A DNA stretch of 64,000 nt from the NCBI GenBank assembly GCA_002197995.1, contig NGZR01000001.1:3906001-3970000 (forward strand). The letters are read 5' to 3'. Made by a program: the position numbers and the translations under genes. The DNA comes from Gaeumannomyces sp. JS-464 (Eukaryota; Ascomycota; Sordariomycetes; Magnaporthales; Magnaporthaceae). How positions within the stretch are numbered: position 1 is the first letter of the stretch; every line of letters begins with the position of its first letter. This document shows positions 1-10,848 of this stretch, one piece after another. Under the pieces are notes generated by a model. It was not told the origin of the DNA. It worked only from the letters and a program-made list of their open reading frames with translations, and did not search any database.

Positions 1-60
1 TCCAAGACCGCGTCATTACGGCCACGGCATGCCACTAAGCAGGGACCGGTCCAGGTGATA

Positions 61-1572
61 TCAGGCGTTTATGACCTCCTGTGACCGGCCACGACGCTCA
101 CCGTTCATACCCGGCTCGCTGTCCAGGATAGAGTCCCTTTCACGCTCCCGCAGCTCCTCATCCTCGTCATCTTCATCATCTTCCATCTCACCATGTCCTG
201 ACGAGACCCAGGAACTGCGGTCGTTGAGAGGCGCATCCTGGCCCGAGAGATCATGGCCTCCCTCGGCGCGGGCCTTGATGTGGTTCCTCCGGCGCTGCGA
301 CAGCGTGCGGGCACGGGTTGATAGCTTGGACGACACGGCGGCGTTCTGCGTTACCCAGCTGGTGAGAGAGTCCTCACAGTCCTGGATGATAGCACGGCTG
401 GCCTCATAGCCGTCGTAGGCCTGGCGCGTCTCGCCCGGGGTTACGGGGGTGTCGTCGATCAGCTCTAGGAGATGCTTGCCGTAACCGGCGATGATGGCCA
501 CCTTCTCAGCATGCTCGCGTAGGGCGTCGAACTGGTAGGTGTAGGCGGCCTTGATCTTCTCGCGCGTGATATTGGACAGTTGCGCCTCGGCGACGAGGGA
601 CTCAGCCTCGGCGCGCACCAGCTCCTGCTCCAGAAACGACTATCTTGGGCGAGTTCGGCTCCTTGTACTTGAGCTGCGCGATCTGGTCCGTGATCTTTTG
701 CTTTCCTGTTGGTTGCGGCACGGTTAGCGACTATGTCAACCATTTCATGGTTCGTATCTGCAGGACGCATCTCTAGCCACGTCTCTGGGCGCGTCTCTAA
801 ATGTGCGCCATCGTATCTGATCCGCAGGCGCCCCCCCACAAACAACGTACTGTCTCGGCTCGGCTGGACCGAAGCCTCAATATTCCTGATGCTCTTCATA
901 GTCAGGCGGTATTGGTCGTAGCGGTCGACGTATTGATCCTCCAGCTCGCCGATCTCGTAAAGAAGCACGCCGAGTTTGTCCGTCACGTCCGAGACATCCT
1001 CGTCGCCGTGCTCGCCCCAGAGGGACAGTTGTTGCTAGGGTGGGGTGGCCAAAGGCTCAAGGTTAGCTTCCGGGGTGACCTGGTGGGTGGCCTCGATCGG
1101 TAGACATACGGCGACCTCCATGCGCTCTTTGGCGACACACTCCAGACTGCGCATGACGTTCTTTTCCATCTTGACCAGTTGCGACAGCTTCTTGGCCAAG
1201 TCGGGCCCAAAGGCACCGGCGGCGTTCCTCCGAAGCGCATGTCCTGGAGAGATCGCGAGGCCTGGTTAGCCCTCCATGACACCAGAAAGGACTGACGTTT
1301 GCGTGTGCTTCCGGCTGGCGGCTCACCAAAGGGTCCTCGCCCGAACAGGCGGCCAGACTTGGTACTAGAAGGTGGCGGTGGGGGGTTCTAGCGATTGCGA
1401 AGTTCATCTTGGTCAGTGTCTTTGTTCTGGGTTCTGGCTGTGTCGCGAAAGCTTTGGCGGATTCCCTGTCGGCTTGCTGCGACGAGCCCCAGGGACAGAA
1501 GAAATCGGAACCCACCTGAAGCTGCGAGGCGGTCGGCGCCCTCGAATGGCGCATAGAGTATGTGCGGTGCAT
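61..1572 (-). CDS. pil1: Eisosome core component PIL1/LSP1 (BAR-domain), frame-broken
   Basis: Five exons read 1572-1516, 1387-1327, 1243-1110, 1034-851 and 705-61. All junctions have GT-AG ends and consistent phase. The start MHRTYSMRHSRAPTASQLQ, the NPPPPPSST segment, VTDKLGVLLYEIGELEDQ and LLELIDDTPVTPGETRQAY are hallmarks of fungal Pil1. The family forms a BAR-like coiled-coil dimer that assembles under the plasma membrane and shapes eisosome furrows, and is regulated by sphingolipid-responsive kinases. The C-terminus is acidic (a Glu/Asp run near bases 150-190), as is common in Sordariomycete copies. In the last exon, after PKIVV, the frame is lost by one extra base in the TTT at 634-636 and resumes at EQELVRAEAES. 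Removing one T restores the family sequence. The identification is firm; the frame break is probably a sequence error. Confidence 0.93.
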
Positions 1573-2095
1573 TGTGGAGACGATCGATTTCCGTGGATTC
1601 CCTTTGTCGCGCAGGAGACTGTCAATTAAAAGCGACCTCTGCGCGCCCAGTCAATGGCGAGAGAGACGGAGGTAAGGAGCAAAGAAAAGCAGCCGATGTT
1701 GAAGGAGCTACGCCGCGCCGTGTGGGGCTGGGGTTGTCCTGGGCTGCGACGCTACACGAGCTTGTGCCTGACGACGTCACCGAGGAAGACAGCGCGCGCC
1801 GCAAGGGGAAAGGTACCTTACCTCAGCGACAACCCACTCCGGTGGGAAGAATTTGCCTGAAAGCTAGGCGCGCACACGATAGTGTGCCGAGGAGGTGATA
1901 CAGTTGTATGAAATATCGAGCGACAAGACTCGGGGGACTACAAGCTAAGGTGGGGGGTGCGCGGCTATCCAAAAGAAGTGCTGGTGGCTCGCCCGGGGGA
2001 AAGAATCTAGCAGGGCGAAGTGTCGGGTGGGTATGAGTATTTTTTGTTATTCTGTTCCTCTCAAGGGCGTACGGAGAATGGATGCGATTCCCAAG

Positions 2096-2115
2096 AAAAA
2101 AAAAAAAAAAAAAAA
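2096..2115. repeat. Poly(A) tract, 20 bases
   Basis: An uninterrupted A20 run lies about 520 bases upstream of the pil1 start. On the pil1 sense strand it is a poly(T). Confidence 0.9.
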
Positions 2116-2998
2116 GATGGGTTCCCGGAGTCTACAAGGGTATATGTAGGAGCACAGGAGCAAACACGATGGGCGGCGGTGGTGTCGGGCTGTTTCTTTT
2201 GGGAATTGACCTGACGACGACACGCCCAAAAGGTCCAGGCCGAACAGCGGGACACAAAGAGCCGTATTTGGCTGCCTTCGCCGACGTCATCTCATCGCTG
2301 CGGGAGAGACATTTGGGGGAATGGCGCCTCTGTTTCCGCCACTCTGGCCCGCTTTCGACGCTAGTCCCAGTGGGCTGTGCAGGGCGCCCATCTCCAGGGG
2401 TGCCTGTCAGCGCCCGGTCCCCACCGCCCACACATATTGATGTTCCTGTCCACAGGGCTTCAGGATCCCACTTCGGCAGCGTCTGGTTTGCTGGTCGCGC
2501 CGCTGTCCGTCTGCACGCTGGGATATGTCAGATGCCGGATGCTCTGGAGTTGAGCACCCTAGACCCCCATCTGTGCCTATCGCCTGGCTCCCCAGCTAGC
2601 CCGGCCAGGCTTGGTCTGGCGACCGAGCTTGGAGCATCAGGTCACGGCACTGCGCAGGCGGGTCTCCCAACTTTATGAACTTCATGGAACCTTCGAACCC
2701 TGCCTGCAAATTCCCAGTACCAGGTGGGAAGGCAAGCATTCTTGCTGTGGAAACATAGGACAAAGAATCACAATTGTAAAGAGAATCCAATAGAACCGAC
2801 TGATATGTTGCATGGAATTGTCTTCTATTTGAGCATTGTGTTGCTAGAGACGAGACCAACATGAGCACGCGGGCAGCTCAAGCTGTGATACGCCATGACA
2901 ATATCAACCACTCAGGTATTCATCCTCTGCCAAAGCAGCCAATTGTTCCTGCCTCATCAGACGCAATTCAGTTGACAAACTATGCCTGGCATGAGTGG

Positions 2999-3015
2999 GG
3001 CCCACAGTGTGGGCC
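2999..3015. repeat. Perfect 17-base palindrome (GGCCCACA-g-TGTGGGCC)
   Basis: Eight-base arms flank a single central G about 300 bases upstream of the kmt6 ATG. A further GGGCCC follows at about 3025. It could be a dimeric transcription-factor site, but the factor is unknown. Confidence 0.5.
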
Positions 3016-3313
3016 ACACTCGATGGGCCCAGCGCAGGCCATTCACTAAACGCGTAGGGCGGAGCCACGGCCAGGAAGCTACGCGTCGCAAGCACATGGC
3101 CGTCGCAAGCAGAAAGCCACCTACCCCCTACCAACATAGCATCGATAGCTGACGACGATCCTCCACGGCCACTGCGCTCCAGCTCTCCTCATATAGGGAA
3201 GGGAAATTCGATGCCCTCAAATGTGTCGGGCGGCGTGATTTTCCCAAGGTCCGCGCGCCTTCACATTTCTTCCCCCTTCTCCAGCCCGTGCGCTTCCGGT
3301 CGGCCACCGAGCC

Positions 3314-6300
3314 ATGCCTCCCATCGAGGTTTACGAGATCTCCGATGACTCGGACGAGGAGGCCGCCTTCCGACAGAAGGCTCACGCCCAGGGTCACGCC
3401 CACGCCCACGCCCAGTCCCAGGCAGCGGCCCAGATTCAGGCCCAGCTGCAGCTGCGCGAATCCCGCCCCCGCCACCCCTCGCAGCCGCTGGGCGCTCCCT
3501 CTCGCAGCGAGAATGTCCAGCGCAGGGACAGGCACGTGATCGGATCCCGCTCGCCGCCACGGCCGGGCTACGGCCCCTCGACGGCACGCCCGAGGGAGGC
3601 CGTCATCGCCAAAGCGAACATTGGCGGTCACCCTGGCCCCATCATGGCACCAACGAGGCCGGCCCCTCCCCCGGGTGCTGCGCCGCAGCGAGGGACCGTC
3701 GCCGTTTCGGGCCAGGAGCCTGGCGGCTCGCGGTTCAAGGGCCCAGACCGCCAAAAGACGCCGCCAAGAGCGCCGCCGCTTGCTTCAGGGCGCCCCGGTA
3801 GTGCCAGGAAAGCCGGTGCTACTGCAAGGAGTCCCGACGGCCCCGCGGACTCTATTGTTGCAAGAGAGGCTCCCTGGCCTGCCGAGCCCAGGGCACCTGT
3901 CGCTAGGGCCCCCGTCGCCAGGGATGTCAACATCACCTGTGACACGATAGAGGCAAAGGAGGCATCGGCCCCACGCCCTGTCGAGCCTAGGCGCGGTTTT
4001 GTGCCTATCCAACCTCTGCCACGGAAACCTAGCGCCGACGCTGGGGAACGCTCTCCAAGTGCCCTCACAACGCCTAAGAAGGCCACCAAGGCCGCTACCG
4101 GCCCTGGTGCCGTTGCATCTCCTAGGATGCCCGACCCGACATCACCTCACAGCATCGAGAGCAGGTTGCGCGGCATGATCCCTCAAATCCGCCAGGACCA
4201 TGCCAGGCTAGCCGTCTACTGCATAGAAAACTCGTTCCTGGGGCTGCGCGAAAGCCAGCGCCACGTCTCGGCGACGGACCACTTTCTGGACATGAGGGCC
4301 ACGGAGGTGGACGTCAATGTCAAAGATCACTTCAGCATGAAGGTCAAGCTAAAACAGCATGGCCGGGAACACGGCAAGGCAAAGTGGACAATCGCCTCTG
4401 CCGATATCGCGTCGTCTGCATCAAGACAGACAAACAGGCCGTTCCGCCCTACCGCTTCCACCACGTGGATATCCAGAAGAACATCTTGACCCTAATGCCA
4501 TGCTCAAGTTTATTCCCCATCTCAGGGACATGGAAGCATCAGAGGAAAAGATATTCCAGCTGTGGGTCCATGAGCTGCAGGAGATGGACCAGAAATCGGG
4601 GTTTAATACTCTGAAACAGCAGGACCGGGTCAGTAAGATCAAGCGGGACGAGCTGGCGGCTACTGTCTTTCTTTACCTGGACCAGTGGCTCGAAGATCTC
4701 AATATTGGCTGCTCACGAGAGATGCTTCTCGAGTATCTGACCAGAATCGAGGATCCCGAAGACGAGAACGTGGTTAACGAGCGCTTCCAAGGGACCACGG
4801 CCCAAAAATTCACAGTCGCGTTCGGACGGGCATTCAAGGACAAGCTATCGCTCAGAGATGTTCTCAAGCTGGACGAGAACTGGGAGAACTGGCTTGACAA
4901 GGCACGGGCGGCCGACGATCCCAATTCTCAGAACGACTCCCAGAAGACACAGCAGAAAGAGTCGCTGCTCAAGGCTGCCGAGGACTGGCTGACTAGCTAC
5001 ACTTCACTGGGCTGTCTGATCTGCTTCAACCACTCGTGTGAGCACGGCGAGTACATGCACGACAACCACCGCCGGGCCTATTCGCTCGACCAGATGGGCG
5101 GCCTGGATATCGCTCTCAAGAAACGACGGGCACAGGCGAGGCGGAAGCAGCTGCAACAGCACGCCTCCCCGCGGTATAGAAAGCCGTCAATAGGGTGCCC
5201 AAACAGGTGTTACACCCAATACGGCACTGGAAACCAGTTCCATGCCATGCGGGAGTGGAAGGACAACGAGAGGATGCTGCTCAAGACCATGTTCCTGGTG
5301 CTTGGGGAGACGGGCAGCATAAGACCGCAGTGTCTGACGGCGATGCTCCTGGACAGGCCCTGCTTCGAGACCCACAGGGAGATGCTGCGGCTGGAGCTCA
5401 AGACGCCCCCGCAGCTCGAGGCCCCCGAGGGCGGCGACGTGCCCCGGCCGGTCAAGCCGCTGAGCTGGTATGACCGGAACCGCAAGGTGCTGCAGGGCGA
5501 CTGGAAAGACCATACCAAGGCGTACGAGGCGCCTCGGTTCGAGTCGCACGATCCGTGCATCCACGACGGCCCTTGCACGGTCGCCAACGGCTGCGGGTGC
5601 GCCAAGTTGGGCGTCTTCTGCGAACACTTCTGCCGCTGCGAAGCCGAGACGTGCCCGCTAAAGTTCACGGGCTGCGCGTGCCACGGCTCCGGCAAGACGT
5701 GCTTGGAAACACACCGCCAAGGGGCGAAGCCGTGCATCTGCATCCTGCTCAACCGCGAATGCGACCCGGTCTTGTGTCAGGGGTGCGGAGTGAGGGAACG
5801 CGCGGATCCCGAGAACCGCTTTGACGAGGCGCTGCACGCCACCGGCTGCCAGAACTGCGCGCTCCAGCGTGCTGTCTCCAAGCCTGTCTGCCTGGGCGAG
5901 TCGCAGCTCGACGGTTGCGGCTACGGTTTGTTCACGGCCGTAGACATCGCCGAAGGCGAGTTCATTCTCGAGTATGTGGGCGAGCTCATCGAGCACGACG
6001 AGGGCGTGCGGCGAGAGGCACGTCGCGGTAACGTGTTCGACGAGAGCGAAAACGTTTCGTATCTCTTCACCTTGCTCGAGGACGACGGCATATGGGTCGA
6101 CGCGGCTGTGTACGGAAACCTGAGCCGCTACATGAACCACGCCGAGCAGGGCAAGAAGAGCTGCAACGTCGTGCCCAAGATTGTCTACGTCAACGGCGAA
6201 TTCCGCATCCGCTTCACTGCCCAGCGCGACATCAAGGCCGGCGAAGAGCTTTTCTTTAACTACGGCGAGAACTTCCCTAACCTTACCAAGAAGCGGCTCG

Positions 6301-7646
6301 AGGACAAGGCCGAAGACACTAATGGTGGCGACGCTTTTGACATGACTGCGGACGGAGGCGATGAGGATGACTTTGTGGCCGGGTCGGCGGCGGCCTCCAA
6401 GAAGGCTCGGTCCCGCAAAAAGCCAGGCCTCAAACCGAGCAAAGGCAAGCGAGGGGGCGCCCGTCCGGGCGCCGGTAGGAAACCCAACAGTGCTAAGAAC
6501 CTCGGTGGGGTCCAGCAGACCAAGTCCGCGACAGGAGCAGCAGCAGCAGCAGCCGCTGCTGCCCCAAAAGTGAGAAAAAAGCCAGGCCCCAAGCCTCGTC
6601 AGGGGGCCCGCAAGGAAGCACCGCCCTCAAAGCCCCTCCAGCAGACATGGGGCCACGAGGAGCAGGATAATGAGTCGGAACGTGGTATCCGCGCAGACTC
6701 TGTGCGTGATGACGACGGGGGCATGGGCGAGGTCGAGGACGACGACGAGGAGCCCCACCAGCCGCGGCAGCGTAGAGGCCCGGCGGGACCCAGCGGCGGC
6801 CCCACGAGGCGCAGCAAGCGCAAAGTGGAAGAGGACGAAGAGGACGACGAGTATGAGGATGGCGGCGGCTCGGACAGCAACACCAACAGCCGAGGGAGAC
6901 CGACCCGCCGCGCAGTTAAGAGATCCCGCGGCGAGGCCGACGCCTCATCCTCGTCGACTGCAGCAGCGGCATCCAAGAAGCAAAAGGGTGCCGCCGCCCC
7001 CGCCTTCAGCGGCGCCACCACGACTGGACGTTTCGTCTACAGCGGCGATGCGTATGATTTCAACGATCATAAGCCCGCCACTTCGAGGCTAGCGGCCAGC
7101 GGGTCCATTGCGGCTGCTGCCAGCAGGACCGAGTCTGCCGAGATCGCCGATAGCGTCGAGGGCAGTGCCAGGCTCGACGACAATGCCAACGCCAGCAGCA
7201 GCGAGGACGATCAGGAAGACGAGGACGAGGACGACGTCATTGACCGCTCGCGCCGCAACGGCGACGCCCCGCCAGATATGAATAAAAGCGAGGGTGCATA
7301 TAATGCTGTCCAACATCTACTGAGCCTCCCGCGGCGAAGGCGGTTGCCGCGCTGGCCCCAAGCTTCTGTCCTTCTGGCGATGCCTACACACGCGACACAT
7401 CGCCACCTCCGCACCCTCTGCGACATCCCCCGACACGGTTGGCCTATAATACGGACATGCCCTCGAGGTCTTCGTTTGGTCCTCACATTGAACACCCCTT
7501 ATCGAGACACATGGTCTTCAAAAGGCTATATACTTTTCGCAGTGCCCTCCCTTTGTGCTGGTGAGCGGCTGGTGTGCAGAAGCCAGCAAAGGCAGAGGAA
7601 GGAACACGAAGATGAGACGATGAGAATCATCAACTTGTGGTCTTGA
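3314..7646 (+). CDS. kmt6: Histone H3 lysine-27 methyltransferase KMT6 / E(z)/EZH2 (PRC2 catalytic subunit), two frame breaks
   Basis: This is the Polycomb repressive complex 2 enzyme that methylates H3K27 in chromatin. It starts MPPIEVYEISDDSDEE, followed by a disordered His/Ala/Gln- and Pro-rich N-terminus. Then come an EZH2-like middle with a Cys-rich MCSS-type motif (CLICFNHSCEHGEYM, near residue 570), a CXC domain (CIHDGPC...CGCAKLGVFCEHFCRC, near 745-850) and a SET domain (near 855-990) with GYGLF, SRYMNHAEQGKKSCN and GEELFFNYGENF. About 450 residues follow the SET domain: basic KKPGLKP and KKPGPKP repeats, acidic runs and low complexity. The frame breaks twice, near 4437-4442 (before VPPYRFHHVDIQ) and near 4491-4494 (between ILT and PNAMLKF). 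Each is repaired by one missing base. The last ~110 residues after base 7300 are uncertain: another frame there is also open, and an unrecognised intron or frame break may move the stop. Total length is about 1440 residues. Confidence 0.93.
6535..6560 (+). repeat. CAG/GCA trinucleotide array coding poly-Ala in KMT6 tail
   Basis: A run of GCA/GCC codons encodes nine consecutive alanines between two AT-hook-like basic segments. Such arrays often vary in length between strains. Confidence 0.6.
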
Positions 7647-9031
7647 TCCACCATCATTTTTAGCTGTTTCTGTTCATTCTTTCTTTGCGTTTGGTCATTT
7701 CGTGTCGCTGTGCTTTCTCTCATAGATCAGCGGGAAACGGCGTTCGGGGTGGATTTGACCAGGGCGGACTTGTTTTTGTACTTCGACATCAGAGACGTCG
7801 GATGCCGATGTCACCTGCATCTTAGTCCTCGGTTGCCATGGGGCTTTTACCATCCTCGGCGGCCATGAATCACGTCGTGTCCAGTTATGCTCCATACCGT
7901 ATCTCGTCTCTCGTGAGAAAAGCAGATAGATGCCAGACAACCCGTCACTGCTCCTCGCGGGGGACGCGCGTAGAACCTCTAGGGGCGGTCAACATGCATG
8001 TCTCTCCCGCTCGGTACCAACCACATCATACACTTGGCCTACCCCCAGCATTCGTCGAGCCTAGTCGACGGCGCATTTTTCCGTTCATGTGCGTTTTGGC
8101 GGACGCCCAGGTCACAACAGGCCCTTCCAGCGTCTTGGGTTCGAACGTTTGCCGGTTTATTATCGGGCGGCAGCCCGAGTTTAGTCTGCTTTCTCGCCTT
8201 CCCTCCCTTTTCCCCCTCGATTCCTTTCTTCTCTTTTCGCCCTGTGCCCGCTTCCGCTCCGCCGGCGCGAGCCAAGACGGACGAAGCTCCGTAAAAAGAA
8301 CAAATGCTCTCCTGTAGGTCTCCCCCGGTGTCTTTCAACTGGGTGGTTCCTAAATCTGACAGAACCTGTACGCCCTTCCCGTTCCCCTTTTGACTCCTTG
8401 AAAATAAGGCCGAAACCATGACGCGCTTCACCTCTTTCTTTGCCCTCTGTATGGAATTTCTCTCCCCCCTCCCTGAAGCGCGGATTCTGATCACGTGCCC
8501 AACGGCTGCTTCCCCCTGTACAGGATACATCAAACTACCTCTCCTTTCTCCCCACAAGACTCTCCTCACAGCGCCCGTGCTTCCCTGGGACTGCGGAGGA
8601 GCGACAGTCGCTTCGAGCCTCCCGCAGTTTTCACGCCGGGGAGGGCGAGAGCGGACGGAGCTCTCCGGGATGTCGATTCGGTTCCGCGAATCGACTCGTG
8701 GGATCGACCAGGTTGAAGTCGACTAGCTGACTCGAGTCCTTCGCCCAAGACGCCATACCCATTCCGATTGCTTGTTTCATCAGTCTCTCTCGCCTTTTTT
8801 TTTTTCTTTTTTTTTTTTTTTCCTCCGGTTTTCTTCTGTTTGCTCCCCGTTGCCGTGTTTTCGTAGTCGGTTGCTTCTCCGAGGACGTGCCGAGGAACAA
8901 GGACGAGACAGCACGTCCGACTCATGTGCTGGTAAAGCTTTCGGGAAAACGCTGCTGCTCTCCAGTCCAGGCTTCTTGCTTCCGCCACAGCTTGTGACAC
9001 ACAATCTTCCACCAGAACTCTCGAATGGTGA
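7647..9031. other. Convergent intergenic region kmt6-ppz1
   Basis: It lies between the 3' ends of two convergent genes and so holds their 3' UTRs and terminators. Poly(T) runs sit at 8795-8805 and 8807-8821. No conserved coding content is visible on either strand. Confidence 0.6.
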
Positions 9032-10848
9032 TTATACACTTTGGGGGTAGACGCTCGCGGGCTGTTGATCATCGTGGATACTGTGGTCAGCGAGTGGCTC
9101 GTCGTTATGGTTTAGTGCCGTGTTCGTCCAGACAGAGTCCCTGTCCAGCTTCGGTGTGGGTGAGAGCTTACCGGGCTGTTGAGCATGTGCTGGCGCTTGT
9201 TTCTGCCCTTCTTAATGTGGCTCTTCAGAGCGTTGGAGTCTAGAGGCTTGAGCAGCTCGAAGCTGCACAGCAACTCCGACGACACAGACATGACGGCGCC
9301 CCAGTTGTCAAATTCGCCGCAGTACTAGAAAGAGAGCAAGAAATCGATTAACACCGGCGTCAAACATCCTAGGCCACAAGCCCATACATGGAGGAAGGCT
9401 GGAGGCCAGAGGGAACTCGGTAGGGATACACTCACGTTCGGAGCACTGAAGACGGTCACCAGCACACGATCGTTGAAGAATTCGTAACCATCCTCTACAA
9501 CCATGTGGGCTCGGCACACGAGATCGAAATCGTGGTGGGCAAGGAACTCGGTGATGACCTTCTTGCCAAAGCAATAACTAACTCCACGCTCGTTGGCTTC
9601 CCAGTCTTGTTCCATGTCAGCCGGGTCGGACCATAGCAGGTCGTTGAGGAGACCGTAGTCCGGGACGTCGGTGGGGCGCGCAATGTTGCGGATGTCGTCC
9701 ATGTGGCTCAGCGTCGGCGAGAGGCCACCATGGACGCAAAAGATCTTGCCGGCCACAATGGCGGCGATGGGAAGCGTGTTGAAGGTGTCGACAAAGGTCT
9801 TCCACACCTTCACGTTGCAGCGGCGCTTGCACTCGTCGTAGAAGCCGTAGACGCGGGTGACGTTGGCGCACTCGTGGTTGCCGCGCAGCAAGAAGAAGTT
9901 CTCGGGGTACTTGAGCTTGTAGCAGAGCAGCAATAGTATGGTCTCAAGCGACTGCTTGCCCCGATCGACATAATCGCCAAGGAAGAGGAAGTTGGCCGAG
10001 GGCGGGAAGCCGCACATCTCAAACATGCGGATCAGGTCCGTGTACTGGCCGTGGACGTCGCCGACAATCTTGACGGGCGCGTCGAGCTCCAGCAGGGCCG
10101 GCTGAGAGAGGAAGCACTCGCGCGCACGATGGCAGATGGCGGCGATCTCGGCGTTCCGGAGGCAGACGCTCTTGGTCACCTTGCCCGCGTATGCCGCGTC
10201 CAGCAGGCGCTTGATGAAGTCGTCCAGGTCAATGTCCTTGATGTCGCTCATGGCCACCCCATCGTCCTTCGGGTTGGGCGATCCGACAGCGGACTTGACG
10301 GGGTTGACCGCGTCTTCTCGCTTGACCAGGATCGACTGTCCAGGTCCTTGGCCCTGGGAGGCGGGGTTGGCAACGCCCGAGGGCGGCTGGTCCGACACGT
10401 GGTCGACCTCTCCGGAAGCCTGGGCGGCACGCACGTCGTGGGCGCCGCTAGACTTTGCCGACGAGTGAACCGGGGAGGGGGGCGGCAGGGACTCGTTGAA
10501 CGGGGACATGACCGAGTCGGCCGGGGAGAAGACGGAGAAGTTGGGGTCGACATTTGTATCGACCCGGGTGGCACGCGCCAGGGCGGCCTTGGTGTTGCCC
10601 TTGGCATCGGCGTCGGCCTTGTCGTTGGAGTCGCCATTGGGTAGGACGGTCGAGTTTCGCGGGCTGTCTGTGCGGCCAGAGCCCGGGATCTTTGATCTCA
10701 ACGAGCGGAAGGAGCGCGAGGACTCCTTGGTGTCGGAGCGGCTGAAGGAAGGATACGACTGCAGGCCGCCGTCCGGGCTCCTGTCGCCAGAAGCCGACCT
10801 CGAGGAGCTGCCTCCGCCGCCTCCCTCTTTCGAGCTGGAGTTGCCCAT
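9032..10848 (-). CDS. ppz1: Serine/threonine protein phosphatase PP-Z (PPZ1 family), one frame break
   Basis: Three exons read 10848-9436, 9326-9172 and 9061-9032. The protein starts [13 protein letters not shown], a likely N-myristoylation signal, then a ~200-residue Ser-rich disordered arm typical of PPZ. A PP1-like catalytic domain follows with GDVHGQ (about 263), GDYVDRG (about 291) and RGNHE (about 322), and ends YPQSV as in other PPZ proteins. PPZ phosphatases act at the plasma membrane on cation homeostasis, cell-wall integrity and salt tolerance, and are inhibited by Hal3-type proteins. Exon 2 carries two extra bases in the C6 run at 9299-9304 (GGGGGG on the coding strand), between DNWG and [10 protein letters not shown]. 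Without them splice phases and reading frame agree. Length is about 530 residues. Confidence 0.94.

Larger units (their letters stand above)
1573..3313. other. Divergent intergenic region pil1-kmt6
   Basis: This stretch separates two divergently transcribed genes and should contain both promoters and 5' UTRs. It holds a 20-base poly(A) at 2096-2115 and a 17-base perfect palindrome at 2999-3015. Open frames here lack conserved content, and I see no gene. Confidence 0.6.

Noticed and set aside
4359..4500. A separate gene starting at the in-frame ATG at 4359
   Set aside because: The upstream frame from 3314 carries the conserved N-terminal half of the same protein. Two single-base indels explain the switch, and the first residues after 4359 are not conserved.
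10051..10644. Long open frame on the plus strand opposite ppz1
   Set aside because: It is the antisense of a GC-rich, codon-biased gene; its content mirrors the ppz1 codons and shows no motifs.
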